NCBI GenBank assembly: GCA_023954175.1
Contig: JAMLIM010000040.1
Coordinates: 1 to 34,768, forward strand
Source: Rhizobacter sp.
GTDB taxonomy: Bacteria > Pseudomonadota > Gammaproteobacteria > Burkholderiales > Burkholderiaceae_C
Direction of reading: 5' to 3'
Length of the DNA: 34,768 nt
Numbering within the stretch: the first letter of the stretch is position 1; every line of letters begins with the position of its first letter. The position numbers were made by a program, and so were the translations under genes. The notes beneath the pieces are model-generated. The model made no database searches. It was not told the DNA's origin and was given only the letters and a program-made list of their open reading frames with translations. Shown piece by piece: positions 7,570 through 15,919 of this stretch.

Positions 7570-7588
7570 GTCCACACGAGCAGTGGAC
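7570..7588. promoter_or_regulatory. Short inverted repeat in the leader of the Crp/Fnr gene
   Basis: GTCCAC (7570-7575) and GTGGAC (7583-7588) form a perfect 6-bp inverted repeat spaced by 7 nt, 31 bp before the ATG at 7620. It could be an operator or a small mRNA hairpin. No T-run follows, so it is not a terminator. Confidence 0.25.
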
Positions 7589-7619
7589 ATTCCACCGACC
7601 AGGAGCGCAATCGCCAGAC

Positions 7620-8381
7620 ATGAGTTCAGTGACCGCCACCCCGATCATTGCCCGGCCGCCACGCGTGCCGCAGTTGCGAGACGCGGTGCGAGCCGCCCCT
7701 GCGGGCGGTGTCGTGCGATGGGGCGACGTGCTGGGTTTGCCGGCGCCCTCGCGCGCCGAATGTGAGGCGCTCGACGCCTTGGCCGTCGTGCGCGCCGTCG
7801 CCGCCGGCCAGGCGGTGTTCGCGCATGGTCAGTCGTCGCGCACGCTGGTGGTGCTGCTCAGCGGTGACGTCGCGCTCGGCATGGCGATGCCGGGCGGCGC
7901 GATGCGCACCGAGCGCCTGGTGCACGGCCCGGCATGGCTCGACGCGAGTTCGGTCTGGCTCGACTCTTCGCACGTGCTCGACGCCGTCGCGCTCACGCCG
8001 GTGCGTGTGGCCGAACTGGCGCGCGACCCGCTGCAGGTGCTGTTCGATCAACGGCCGTCGCTCGCCCAGCGCATGCTCGTGAGCCTCGCCGGCGAGGTCC
8101 GTCGGCTGACGATGCAGACCCACGAACTGATGCACAAGGACGCGCCGGCGCGGCTCGCGAGCTGGCTCGCCGCGCGGCAACTGCCGGTCGACGCCGATCC
8201 GAACCGCGCCGTCGTGCAGCTCGCCGAGCGCAAGAGCGACATCGCGTCGCAGCTCGGCATGACGCCCGAGACGATGTCGCGCCTGATGCGCACCCTGTCG
8301 GACCAGGGCGTGATCGAGGTCGAGGGCTACACGGTGCGCGTGCTCGACGTGCCGGCGCTGCGGCGCATAGGCGCCGGCTGA
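7620..8381 (+). CDS. Crp/Fnr-family transcriptional regulator
   Basis: This 253-residue regulator has an N-terminal cyclic-nucleotide-binding-like beta-barrel (about residues 45-135, including AVFAHGQSSRTLVVLLSGDV) and a C-terminal winged helix (about 195-245). The recognition helix reads SDIASQLGMTPETMSRLMRT. The Glu, Ser and Arg of PETMSR match the VETISR of FNR, which contacts TTGAT half-sites. Only one Cys is present (residue 48), so a 4Fe-4S oxygen sensor like E. coli FNR is excluded; a heme-based or cluster-free Dnr-like protein is more likely. The ATG at 7620 was chosen because the next candidates fall inside the sensor domain. An FNR-like box lies upstream. It converges on xdhC with a tandem duplication between them. 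Confidence 0.85.
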   Translation: MSSVTATPIIARPPRVPQLRDAVRAAPAGGVVRWGDVLGLPAPSRAECEALDALAVVRAVAAGQAVFAHGQSSRTLVVLLSGDVALGMAMPGGAMRTERLVHGPAWLDASSVWLDSSHVLDAVALTPVRVAELARDPLQVLFDQRPSLAQRMLVSLAGEVRRLTMQTHELMHKDAPARLASWLAARQLPVDADPNRAVVQLAERKSDIASQLGMTPETMSRLMRTLSDQGVIEVEGYTVRVLDVPALRRIGAG

Positions 8382-8430
8382 CGCCGCAGAGCCATCAAGC
8401 GGCGGCTGACGCCGTAGACCCATCAAGCGG
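8375..8430. repeat. 28-bp tandem direct repeat carrying the stop codons of two convergent genes
   Basis: Copy 1 is 8375-8402 and copy 2 is 8403-8430. They are adjacent and identical except for two substitutions (C/T and G/C). Copy 1 contains the TGA of the Crp/Fnr gene (8379-8381) and copy 2 contains the reverse-strand stop of xdhC (8425-8423). Each copy holds the sequence of both stops, so the two genes probably overlapped at their 3' ends before the duplication separated them. Confidence 0.9.
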
Positions 8431-9274
8431 TGGCGGCCGCCGCCGCGCCGGCAATCGACTCGCGGCGCGACGCCGCCTGCAGCAACTGCGCGACCGCGGC
8501 GAGCGCGAGCACCTCGGGCTCCTTGCCTGAGACGCCCTCGACACCGATCGGGCAGGTCATGCGTGCGATCGTCGCGGCGGCAATGCCGCGCCGCTCGAAG
8601 CGGTGCACGAAGCGCGCGCGCTTCGTCTTCGAGCCGATCAGGCCGAGAAAGCCGAAGTCGCCGCGGCGCAGGATGGCCTCGGTGATGCGCAGGTCCAGAT
8701 CGTGGTTGTGCGTGAGCACGAGGTAGAAGGCGCCGGCCGGCGCGAGCCGCACTTCGCCCTCGACCGCATCGACGCAGGTCTTGCGAATGTGCGCGGGCCA
8801 GGGCGCGCCGAGCACCGTCACCGACGGAAACTCCTCCTCGCGCTCGTCGATCCAGTCGACGCGCGCGTCGAGCGTGGCCAGCAGGCTCGCGATCGCCCGC
8901 CCGACGTGGCCGGCGCCGTAGAGCTGCAAGTGAAACAGCGGCGCGGGCTCGGGCCAGCGCGCGAGCGATTCAGGCGTGAGCGCCTCGAAGCCCAGCGTCA
9001 CCGCACCGCCGCAGCACTGGCCGAGCGCCGGGCCGAGCGGAAAGTGTTCGCTGCGTGGCGCGGCGTCACCCTCCAGCATCGCGCGCGCGGTCGCGATCGC
9101 CTTCAGTTCGAGGTGGCCGCCGCCCACCGTGCCGATGGTGGCGTCGCGCGTCACGAGCATGCGCGTGCCGCGTTCGCGCGGCGCCGAGCCGAGCGCTTCG
9201 GTCACTTCGACGACGATCGCGCGCCGGCCTTCGGTCAGCGCAGCCTGCGCGGCCTGGCGCGTATGCAGATCCAC
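8423..9274 (-). CDS. xdhC: Xanthine dehydrogenase accessory protein XdhC
   Basis: XdhC binds molybdenum cofactor, helps its sulfuration and inserts it into XdhB; it is not part of the mature enzyme. The 283-residue protein has the family's N-terminal block LGSAPRERGTRMLV and TIGTVGGGHLELKAI, a Rossmann-like centre (HLQLYGAGHVGRAIASLLA) and the C-terminal GLIGSKTKRARFVHRF and CPIGVEGVSGKEPEVLA. Length is usual. The ATG at 9274 lies 18 bp after the xdhB stop, so the order xdhA-xdhB-xdhC forms one operon. Its stop lies within a 28-bp tandem repeat shared with the convergent Crp/Fnr gene. Confidence 0.95.
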   Translation of the reverse strand: MDLHTRQAAQAALTEGRRAIVVEVTEALGSAPRERGTRMLVTRDATIGTVGGGHLELKAIATARAMLEGDAAPRSEHFPLGPALGQCCGGAVTLGFEALTPESLARWPEPAPLFHLQLYGAGHVGRAIASLLATLDARVDWIDEREEEFPSVTVLGAPWPAHIRKTCVDAVEGEVRLAPAGAFYLVLTHNHDLDLRITEAILRRGDFGFLGLIGSKTKRARFVHRFERRGIAAATIARMTCPIGVEGVSGKEPEVLALAAVAQLLQAASRRESIAGAAAAATA

Positions 9275-9292
9275 CGCGTCAGGCCGAGCGCA

Positions 9293-11710
9293 TCAAGCCG
9301 GGTTCGCCGCGCGCACCGCGGTGACCGCGCGCAGCACGGCTTCGCAGGTCGCCGGCGCCGACAGCGGCGGGTCGACGCGATGGTTGCCGACTGCAGAGAC
9401 AGCGTCGCGGATCGCGTAGAACACCGAGAACGGCAGCAGCAGCGGCGGCTCGCCGACCGCCTTGCTGCGGTGAATCGTGTCCGACGGGTTGTCGCCCTCG
9501 AACAGGCGCACGTTGAACACCGGCGGGCAGTCGTTGGCGGTCGGGATCTTGTAGGTGCTCGGTGCGTGCGTCGTCAAGAGGCCCGTCTTCGGGTGCCAGA
9601 CGAGTTCCTCCATCGTCAGCCAGCCCATGCCCTGGATGAAGGCGCCTTCGACCTGGCCGATGTCGATCGCCGGGTTGAGCGAACGGCCGACGTCGTGCAG
9701 CACGTCCGCGCGCAGCAGCTTGTTCTCGCCCGTCAGCGTGTCGACGACGACCTCGCTCACCGCTGCGCCGTAGGCGAAGTAGAAGAACGGCTTGCCCTGC
9801 AGCGTCTCGCGGTTCCAGTGCAGGCCGGGCGTGGCGTAGAAACCGTCCGACCAGAGCTGCACGCGCGCCATGTAGGCCTGCATCACGATCTCGGCGAAGG
9901 CGAAGGCCTTGCCGCCGACGACGACCTGTCCGTTCGCAAAGCGCACCGATTCGGCGCTGCCACCGTGCCTTTCGCTGGCGAACGTTGCGAGCCGCTCACG
10001 CAGCTGGCGTGCCGCGTCCTGCACTGCCTTGCCGTTCAGGTCCGCGCCGCTCGACGCCGCGGTGGCCGAGGTGTTGGCGACCTTCTGCGTGTCGGTCGCG
10101 GTGACGCGCACGCTGTCGAACGAGACGCCGAGCTCGTGCGCCGCGACCTGCGCCATCTTCGTGTTCAGCCCCTGGCCCATCTCGGTGCCGCCGTGATTGA
10201 CGAGGATCGAGCCGTCGCTGTAGATGTGCACGAGCGCGCCGGCCTGGTTGAAGTGCACGACGTTGAAGGAGATGCCGAACTTCACCGGCGTCAGCGCGAG
10301 GCCGCGCTTCAGGACCGGGCTCGCCGCATTGAAGCGGTCGATCTCGGCGCGCCGCGCAGCGTAGTCGCTGCTCGCGACGAGCTGGTCGGTGAGCGCGGCG
10401 ATGATGTTGTCGGTCACCTCCATGCCGTAGGGCGTGACGTTGCGCTCGCCGATGCCGTAGAAGTTCGCGCGTCGGACGGCCAGCGCATCCTTGCCGAGCC
10501 GGCGCGCGATCGAGTCAAGGATGTTCTCGATCGCGATCGCGCCCTGCGGGCCGCCGAAGCCGCGAAACGCGGTGTTGCTCTGCGTGTGCGTCTTGCCGCT
10601 GTAGCCGTGGATCGCGACGTCGGGCAGCCAGTAGGCGTTGTCGAAGTGGCAGATCGCGCGCGTCATCACCGGCGCCGACAGGTCGGCCGAGAAACCTGCG
10701 CGCGAGACCATCGTCAGCTCGGCGCCGAGCACGCGGCCGTCGTCGTCGTAGCCGACCTCGTACGCGTAGTGGAAGCAGTGGCGCCGGCCGGTGATCAGGA
10801 AGTCGTCGTCGCGATCGACGCGCAACTTGACCGGCCGGCCAAGCTTCTTCGCGGCGACCGCGGCAACGCAGGCAAACAGCGCCGACTGCGACTCCTTGCC
10901 GCCGAAGCCGCCGCCCATGCGCCGGCACTCGACCTGCACGTGGTGCGCGTGCAGCTGCAGCGCGTGGGCGACGATGTGCTGCATCTCGCTCGGGTGCTGC
11001 GTCGAGCAGTGCACGAGCATGCCGTCGTCCTCGCGCGGGATGGCGTAGCTGATCTGCCCTTCGAGGTAGAACTGCTCCTGGCCGCCGACATCGAACGTGT
11101 CCTTCAGCTTGTGCGGCGCGGCGGCGATCGCGGCACGCGCGTCGCCGCGGCGCAGGTGCATCGGGTCGAGCACGTAGCTCTGCGCCTGATGCGCTTCGAC
11201 CGGCGTGAAGATCGCCGGCAGCGGCTCGATCGTGAGCACGTCGCGCGCCTTCGCCGCGGCGCGCCGCGCGGCGTCGCGCGTCTCGGCGATCACCGCGAAC
11301 ACCGGCTGGCCGACGTGCTGCACGAGTCCGTCGGCGAGGATCGGGTCGTCGTGCACGATCGGCCCGCAATCGTTCGTGCCGGGGATGTCGGCCGCGCTGA
11401 GCACCGCGACGACGCCCGGCAGCGCGCGGATGCGGTCGAGCGCCATCGCCGTGATGCGCCCGTGCGCAACCGGTGACAGGCCGAGCGCCGCGTGCAAGGT
11501 GCCGGCGAGCTCGGGCATGTCGTCGATGTACGGTGCGGCACCCGCGACGTGCAGGTGCGCGGACTCGTGCGGCCGGCTGATGCCGACGCGCGCGCCGTCG
11601 CGCTGTCGCTTCGACTCGACGACCGCGTCGATCCGCGTCGCTTCGTGATGCAGATGATCGGGCCAGGACTCGGCCTCGCGCAGCAGGGGGGCATCGATCG
11701 GCTTGTTCAT
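9293..11710 (-). CDS. xdhB: Xanthine dehydrogenase, molybdopterin-binding subunit
   Basis: This is the catalytic large subunit that hydroxylates hypoxanthine to xanthine and xanthine to urate at the molybdenum centre. It has 805 residues, near the usual 770-800. Visible signatures are the substrate-channel block RRMGGGFGGKESQSALFACV, the FRGFGGPQG loop, HGGTEMGQGLNTKMAQVAAH for cofactor binding, and SKAVGEPPLLLPFSVFYAIR, which holds the catalytic Glu. The ATG at 11710 is preceded by a GGAGG about 8 bp upstream on the minus strand. It lies 103 bp after xdhA, with a small GC-rich palindrome in the gap, and 18 bp before xdhC. Confidence 0.97.
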   Translation of the reverse strand: MNKPIDAPLLREAESWPDHLHHEATRIDAVVESKRQRDGARVGISRPHESAHLHVAGAAPYIDDMPELAGTLHAALGLSPVAHGRITAMALDRIRALPGVVAVLSAADIPGTNDCGPIVHDDPILADGLVQHVGQPVFAVIAETRDAARRAAAKARDVLTIEPLPAIFTPVEAHQAQSYVLDPMHLRRGDARAAIAAAPHKLKDTFDVGGQEQFYLEGQISYAIPREDDGMLVHCSTQHPSEMQHIVAHALQLHAHHVQVECRRMGGGFGGKESQSALFACVAAVAAKKLGRPVKLRVDRDDDFLITGRRHCFHYAYEVGYDDDGRVLGAELTMVSRAGFSADLSAPVMTRAICHFDNAYWLPDVAIHGYSGKTHTQSNTAFRGFGGPQGAIAIENILDSIARRLGKDALAVRRANFYGIGERNVTPYGMEVTDNIIAALTDQLVASSDYAARRAEIDRFNAASPVLKRGLALTPVKFGISFNVVHFNQAGALVHIYSDGSILVNHGGTEMGQGLNTKMAQVAAHELGVSFDSVRVTATDTQKVANTSATAASSGADLNGKAVQDAARQLRERLATFASERHGGSAESVRFANGQVVVGGKAFAFAEIVMQAYMARVQLWSDGFYATPGLHWNRETLQGKPFFYFAYGAAVSEVVVDTLTGENKLLRADVLHDVGRSLNPAIDIGQVEGAFIQGMGWLTMEELVWHPKTGLLTTHAPSTYKIPTANDCPPVFNVRLFEGDNPSDTIHRSKAVGEPPLLLPFSVFYAIRDAVSAVGNHRVDPPLSAPATCEAVLRAVTAVRAANPA

Positions 11711-11784
11711 GCTGTGCCTCCGGTAGTCAGTGGCGGTTGATCCATCGAGCCGTCGACACAGGGTCTCACTCGCTCGCTTCGATA

Positions 11785-11797
11785 CCCGCGTCGCGGG
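11785..11797. repeat. GC-rich palindrome between xdhA and xdhB
   Basis: CCCGCGTCGCGGG is a perfect 13-bp palindrome around a single T, inside the 103-bp gap of an otherwise tight operon. It may form a small hairpin in the mRNA. No T-run follows on the transcribed strand, so termination is unlikely. Function unknown. Confidence 0.35.
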
Positions 11798-11813
11798 GCC
11801 CCTCTTTCGCGGC

Positions 11814-13394
11814 TCACGAGACCTCTCCTTGCGCCGTTGCGACGGCGACCGCGGCGCCGGTGTCGTGCGGCATCGTGCTCCACACGCTGAGCGCGCTTGC
11901 CGGCAGCGGATCGGCGGTTCGGGTTTCGAGCCAGAAGCGCTGCAGCAGGTTGCGCGCGGCCTGAAGCCGGTACTCGGCGCTCGCGCGCATGTCGGTGAGC
12001 GGCTTGAAGTCCTCGCCCAACGCCTCCATCGCGGCCTGCACCGTGGCCTGCGTCCACGCCTTGCCGACGATCGCCGCCTCGGCGCGCTCGGCGTGGCGCA
12101 CGGTCGCGGCCATGCCGCCGAAGCACAGGCGCGCCGCCTTCACGGTGTCGCCGTCGAGCGCGATTGCGAGTCCCGCGCAGACGGCCGAGATGTCGCAGTC
12201 GAACCGCTTCGAGAGCTTGTAGGCGCGTACCTGCCAGGCTGGTTGCGGGGGTTGCGCGGGTTGCGGTGTGGGCACGCTGAGCGCCTGCACGAACTCGCCC
12301 GGCTCCATGCGGTTGACCATGTAGTCGACGTAGAAGTCGCGCAGCGGCAGCGTGCGCACGCGCTCGCCCTTGCGCAGTTCGACCTGCGCGCCGAGCGACA
12401 TCAGCACCGGCGGCGCATCGCCGATCGGCGAGCCGTTGGCGACGTTGCCGCCCATCGTGCCGGCGTTGCGGATCGGCGGCGACGCAAAGCGCAGCCACAC
12501 GTCCTCGAGGGCAGGCCAGCGCGCGGCGAGCGCGCGCCACGCGTCTTCGAGCGATGCGCCGGCGCCGATCCGCAGGCTGCCGTCGCGCAGCTCGATGTGC
12601 TTCAGTTCCGCGACCTCGCCGACGTAGATCAGCTCACCCAGATCGCGCAGGCCCTTGTTCACCCACAGCCCCATGTCGGTCGCGCCGGCCAGGATCTTGG
12701 CGTCGGGCTTCGCCGCGCGCAACGCGGCCAGCTGACCGAGCGTGCGCGGCGCGTGAAACTGCGTGCCGTAGTCGAAGTCGTCTTCGCTGCGCAGCGAACG
12801 CAGCGCGGCGAGGATGGGCTCGGTGTCGAGCCGCGATGCGGGCAGCGAGAACATGCGCTGGCCGGCATCGATGATCGGGCGGTAGCCGGTGCAGCGGCAC
12901 AGATTGCCCGAAAGTTCGTCGGCGAGCTGTTGCCGGCTCGGCACGCTGCCGTTCGCGCCGTGATGCTCGTAGGCGGACCAGAGCGACATCACGAAGCCGG
13001 GCGTGCAAAAGCCGCACTGCGAGCCGTGGCAGTCGACCATCGCCCGCTGCACCGGGTGCAGCTCGTCAGCAGGCACCGGATGCAGTGCGTCGCCGTGCAT
13101 CGCCTTCAGGTCCTCGACCGTGAACAGCGCCTTGCCGTCGAGCGTCGGCAGGAAGCGGATGCAGGCGTTGGCGGTCGTGAGCGACAGGCCGCGCACAGCG
13201 TGCGGGTCGCCCGCCGCGGCGATCTCGCCGATCACGACGGTGCAGGCGCCACAGTCGCCTTCGTTGCAGCCTTCCTTGGTGCCGACGCAATGCGCATCGT
13301 CGCGCAGCCAGTCGAGCACGCTGCGGGTTGGCGCGGCGGCGTCGACTTCGACGATCCGGCCGCGGTGGAAGAAGCGAATCGGGCGCTGGCTCAT
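11814..13394 (-). CDS. xdhA: Xanthine dehydrogenase, iron-sulfur and FAD subunit
   Basis: This is the electron-transfer subunit, passing electrons from molybdenum through two [2Fe-2S] clusters to FAD and NAD+. The 526-residue protein combines both domains. The N-terminal ferredoxin cluster is GCNEGDCGACTV (Cys43, Cys48, Cys51) and the second cluster is CGFCTPGFVMS with LCRCTGYRP. The FAD domain follows with KILAGATDMGLWVNKGL and NAGTMGGNVANGSPIGDAPP. The ATG at 13394 gives MSQRPIRFFHRGR, which fits where the ferredoxin fold begins; an upstream ATG at 13478 would add 28 residues with no family match. It diverges from the LysR gene across a 128-bp gap, the usual place for LysR control. Confidence 0.96.
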   Translation of the reverse strand: MSQRPIRFFHRGRIVEVDAAAPTRSVLDWLRDDAHCVGTKEGCNEGDCGACTVVIGEIAAAGDPHAVRGLSLTTANACIRFLPTLDGKALFTVEDLKAMHGDALHPVPADELHPVQRAMVDCHGSQCGFCTPGFVMSLWSAYEHHGANGSVPSRQQLADELSGNLCRCTGYRPIIDAGQRMFSLPASRLDTEPILAALRSLRSEDDFDYGTQFHAPRTLGQLAALRAAKPDAKILAGATDMGLWVNKGLRDLGELIYVGEVAELKHIELRDGSLRIGAGASLEDAWRALAARWPALEDVWLRFASPPIRNAGTMGGNVANGSPIGDAPPVLMSLGAQVELRKGERVRTLPLRDFYVDYMVNRMEPGEFVQALSVPTPQPAQPPQPAWQVRAYKLSKRFDCDISAVCAGLAIALDGDTVKAARLCFGGMAATVRHAERAEAAIVGKAWTQATVQAAMEALGEDFKPLTDMRASAEYRLQAARNLLQRFWLETRTADPLPASALSVWSTMPHDTGAAVAVATAQGEVS

Positions 13395-13522
13395 GCTGGT
13401 CCTTCGGCTGTCGGGCGGCCCGGGGCTGGCGTGGCCGCCTTCATAGGAGTTACCCGAAGAGTAGCGCCTGAAGCTCACTGTGTGTATACGATGGGCCGCA
13501 TAACATCTATCGGCAAACCGGT

Positions 13523-14506
13523 ATGACGCAGCGGGCGGATTTCGACAAGATCGAGTTGTTCCTCATACGGGTCCTGCACACCTTGATCACCGAACGCAGC
13601 GTTTCGCGGGCCGCCTTGCGCCTGCACAGCACGCAGCCTGCCGTGAGCGCGCAATTGAAGCGCCTGCGCCAGCTGACGGGCGATCCGTTGCTCGTGCGCG
13701 CCGGCAACGAGATGACGCCGACCGAGACCGCGCTGCAGCTCATCGGCCCGGCGTCCACGCTGCTGCACGAGGCGGAGCGCCTGTTCAGCCCGCGCACCCG
13801 GGCGGGCGGGTTCGACGCCACCGGCAGCGAGGCGATGTTCCGCATCGCGGCGAGCGACTACCTCGACCCGCTCTTCCTGCCGCGCCTCGTCGCCCACATC
13901 AAGCGCGTCGCGCCCGGCGTGCGCATGGAGCTGATGCCGCTGTCGAACGACTTCGACTACCGCCGCCACCTCGCGACCGGCGACGTCGATCTGGTGATCG
14001 GCAACTGGCTGCAGCCACCGGGAGAACTGCACCTCGGGCGCCTGTTCAGCGACGAGATCGTCTGCCTCGTGGCGGACAAGCACCCGGTCGCGCGCAGCGC
14101 CGGCACGCGCAGCTGGACGATCGACAAGTACCTCGCCTGCGAGCACGTTGCACCGATGCCCTTGCACCCCGGCGCGGTGGGCGTGCTCGAGGAGCATCTG
14201 CAGGCGATGCGGCTCGAGCGCCGCATCGTCGTGCGCGCGTCGCACTTCAGCCTGATCCCGCTGATGGTGGCCGACAGCCTGCTCGTGCTGACGACGGGCA
14301 GGCTGTTCTGCTCGCGCTACGTCGACACGCTGCCGGTGCGCATCGTGCGCTGCCCGGTGCCGTTCCCGCCGCTCACCTACTACCAGCTGTGGCACGACCT
14401 GACGCATGCGTCGAGCTCGATGCGCTGGTTTCGCGAACAGGTGCAGGGCGTTGCGCGCCAGCTCGGCACGGGCGGCCGCGCTGCCAACGGTGCCCGCGCG
14501 GCCTGA
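13523..14506 (+). CDS. LysR-family transcriptional regulator
   Basis: This 327-residue regulator has the LysR N-terminal helix-turn-helix (SVSRAALRLHSTQPAVSAQL, then KRLRQLTGDPLLVRAG) and a C-terminal two-lobed effector domain starting near residue 98 (FRIAASDYLDPLFLPRLVAH). It diverges from xdhABC and is followed after only 6 bp by guaD in the same direction, so it is probably co-transcribed with guanine deaminase and the purine transporter. The obvious inference is that it senses a purine or purine breakdown product and controls both arms. The ATG at 13523 gives a normal N-terminus (MTQRADFDKIELFLIRVL). The effector is not readable from sequence. Confidence 0.92.
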   Translation: MTQRADFDKIELFLIRVLHTLITERSVSRAALRLHSTQPAVSAQLKRLRQLTGDPLLVRAGNEMTPTETALQLIGPASTLLHEAERLFSPRTRAGGFDATGSEAMFRIAASDYLDPLFLPRLVAHIKRVAPGVRMELMPLSNDFDYRRHLATGDVDLVIGNWLQPPGELHLGRLFSDEIVCLVADKHPVARSAGTRSWTIDKYLACEHVAPMPLHPGAVGVLEEHLQAMRLERRIVVRASHFSLIPLMVADSLLVLTTGRLFCSRYVDTLPVRIVRCPVPFPPLTYYQLWHDLTHASSSMRWFREQVQGVARQLGTGGRAANGARAA

Positions 14507-14512
14507 ACCGTC

Positions 14513-15907
14513 ATGGCGACGCCCCGGCCCGTTCCCCATCGCGCTCCGGCGCCAGACCGCCTCGCACTGCGCGGCGATCTGCTCGACTTCAGCGCCGCGC
14601 CGGCCTGGGGCGACACGGCGCCCTCGAACGTGCGCTGGCGTGCCGACCATTGGCTGCTGATCGACCGCGGACGCATCGTCGGCGTGCAACCCGCCTCGCA
14701 GCCGCCGGGGCCGGACTGGCAGTGTGAGGACCATCGCGGCCGCCTGATCCTGCCGGGCTTCATCGACACCCATGTGCACAGCGCGCAGCTCGACGTCATC
14801 GGCAGCTACGGCGCCGAACTGCTCGACTGGCTCGAGACCTACACCTTCCCGGCCGAGACGCGCTATGCCGACGCCGCCGTCGCCGCCGCCGGCGCGGCAG
14901 ATTTCCTCGACGCGCTGCTCGCGCACGGCACGACTTCGGCGGTCGTGTTTCCGACCGTGCACAAGGTCTCGGCCGACACGCTCTTTGCCGCCGCCGCCGA
15001 GCGCGGCATGCGCTTGATCACCGGCAAGGTGCTGATGGACCGCCATGCGCCGGACGGCCTGCGCGACGACGTGGCGCAGGCCGAGCGCGATTGCGTCGAC
15101 CTGATCGCGCGCTGGCACGGTCGCGATCGGCTCGCCTATGCCGTCACGGTCCGCTTCGCGCCGACCAGCACGCCGGCGCAACTCGCGATGGCGGGCGCCC
15201 TGTGCGCCGCGACGCCGGGCCTCTACATGCAGACGCACGTGGCCGAGAACAAGGCCGAGGTGCAATGGGTGCGCGAGCTCTTCCCCGAAGCGCGCAGCTA
15301 CCTCGACGTCTATGCCCGCGCCGGGCTGCTCGGCCCGCGCAGCGTGCTCGCGCACGGCATCTGGCTCGACGCTGCGGATCGGGCGCTGCTCGCCAAAAGC
15401 GGCGCGCAGATCGCGCACAGCCCGTCGTCGAACCTCTTCCTCGGCAGCGGCCTCTTCGGCTGGCGCGCGGCGGAGCAAGCGGGCGCGGCGGTCAGCCTCG
15501 CGAGCGACGTCGGCGGCGGCACGAGCCTGTCGATGCTGCGCACGATGGCCGACGCCTACAAGGTGCAGGCGCTGGCCGGCGAGCGTCTGACCGCGTGGAA
15601 GGCGATCCATGCGGCGACGCGTGGCGCCGCGGTCGCGCTCGGCCTCGAGCACGAGATCGGCAGCTTCGACACCGGCTGCGCCGGCGACGTCTGCATCTGG
15701 GACTGGGCGGTGGGCGCGGTCGCGACGCACCGCCTCGCGCTGGCGCGCGAACTGCATGAACGCGCCTTTGCCTGGATCACGCTCGGCGACGAGCGCAATC
15801 TCGTCGCCGCGTATGTTGCCGGGCGCGAACGGTTTCGGCGCGAAGGTGACAACCCGGGCGACACGCCGGCCGCAGGCCGCAACGCTGCGGCCACGCACAA
15901 CGATTGA
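14513..15907 (+). CDS. guaD: Guanine deaminase
   Basis: Guanine deaminase is an amidohydrolase that converts guanine to xanthine and ammonia, feeding XdhAB. The 464-residue protein has the metal site PGFIDTHVHSAQLDVIGSYG (His-x-His), LLDWLETYTFPAE, MQTHVAENKAEV, AHGIWL, AHSPSSNLFLGSGLF and ASDVGGGTSLSML, matching GuaD rather than general dihydroorotase-like enzymes. Length is slightly above the bacterial norm (about 440) because of a Pro/Ala-rich N-terminus and a polar C-terminal tail. The ATG at 14513 is 6 bp after the LysR stop. The ABC transporter ATPase begins 12 bp downstream, behind a GAGGAG ribosome-binding site. Confidence 0.95.
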   Translation: MATPRPVPHRAPAPDRLALRGDLLDFSAAPAWGDTAPSNVRWRADHWLLIDRGRIVGVQPASQPPGPDWQCEDHRGRLILPGFIDTHVHSAQLDVIGSYGAELLDWLETYTFPAETRYADAAVAAAGAADFLDALLAHGTTSAVVFPTVHKVSADTLFAAAAERGMRLITGKVLMDRHAPDGLRDDVAQAERDCVDLIARWHGRDRLAYAVTVRFAPTSTPAQLAMAGALCAATPGLYMQTHVAENKAEVQWVRELFPEARSYLDVYARAGLLGPRSVLAHGIWLDAADRALLAKSGAQIAHSPSSNLFLGSGLFGWRAAEQAGAAVSLASDVGGGTSLSMLRTMADAYKVQALAGERLTAWKAIHAATRGAAVALGLEHEIGSFDTGCAGDVCIWDWAVGAVATHRLALARELHERAFAWITLGDERNLVAAYVAGRERFRREGDNPGDTPAAGRNAAATHND

Positions 15908-15919
15908 GGAGACACCGAC

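Noticed and set aside
8603-11476. Plus-strand open frame of over 900 codons opposite xdhC and xdhB
   Set aside because: It overlaps two well-supported genes, is dominated by Arg, Ala, Val, Asp and His, and shows no domain pattern: a shadow frame.
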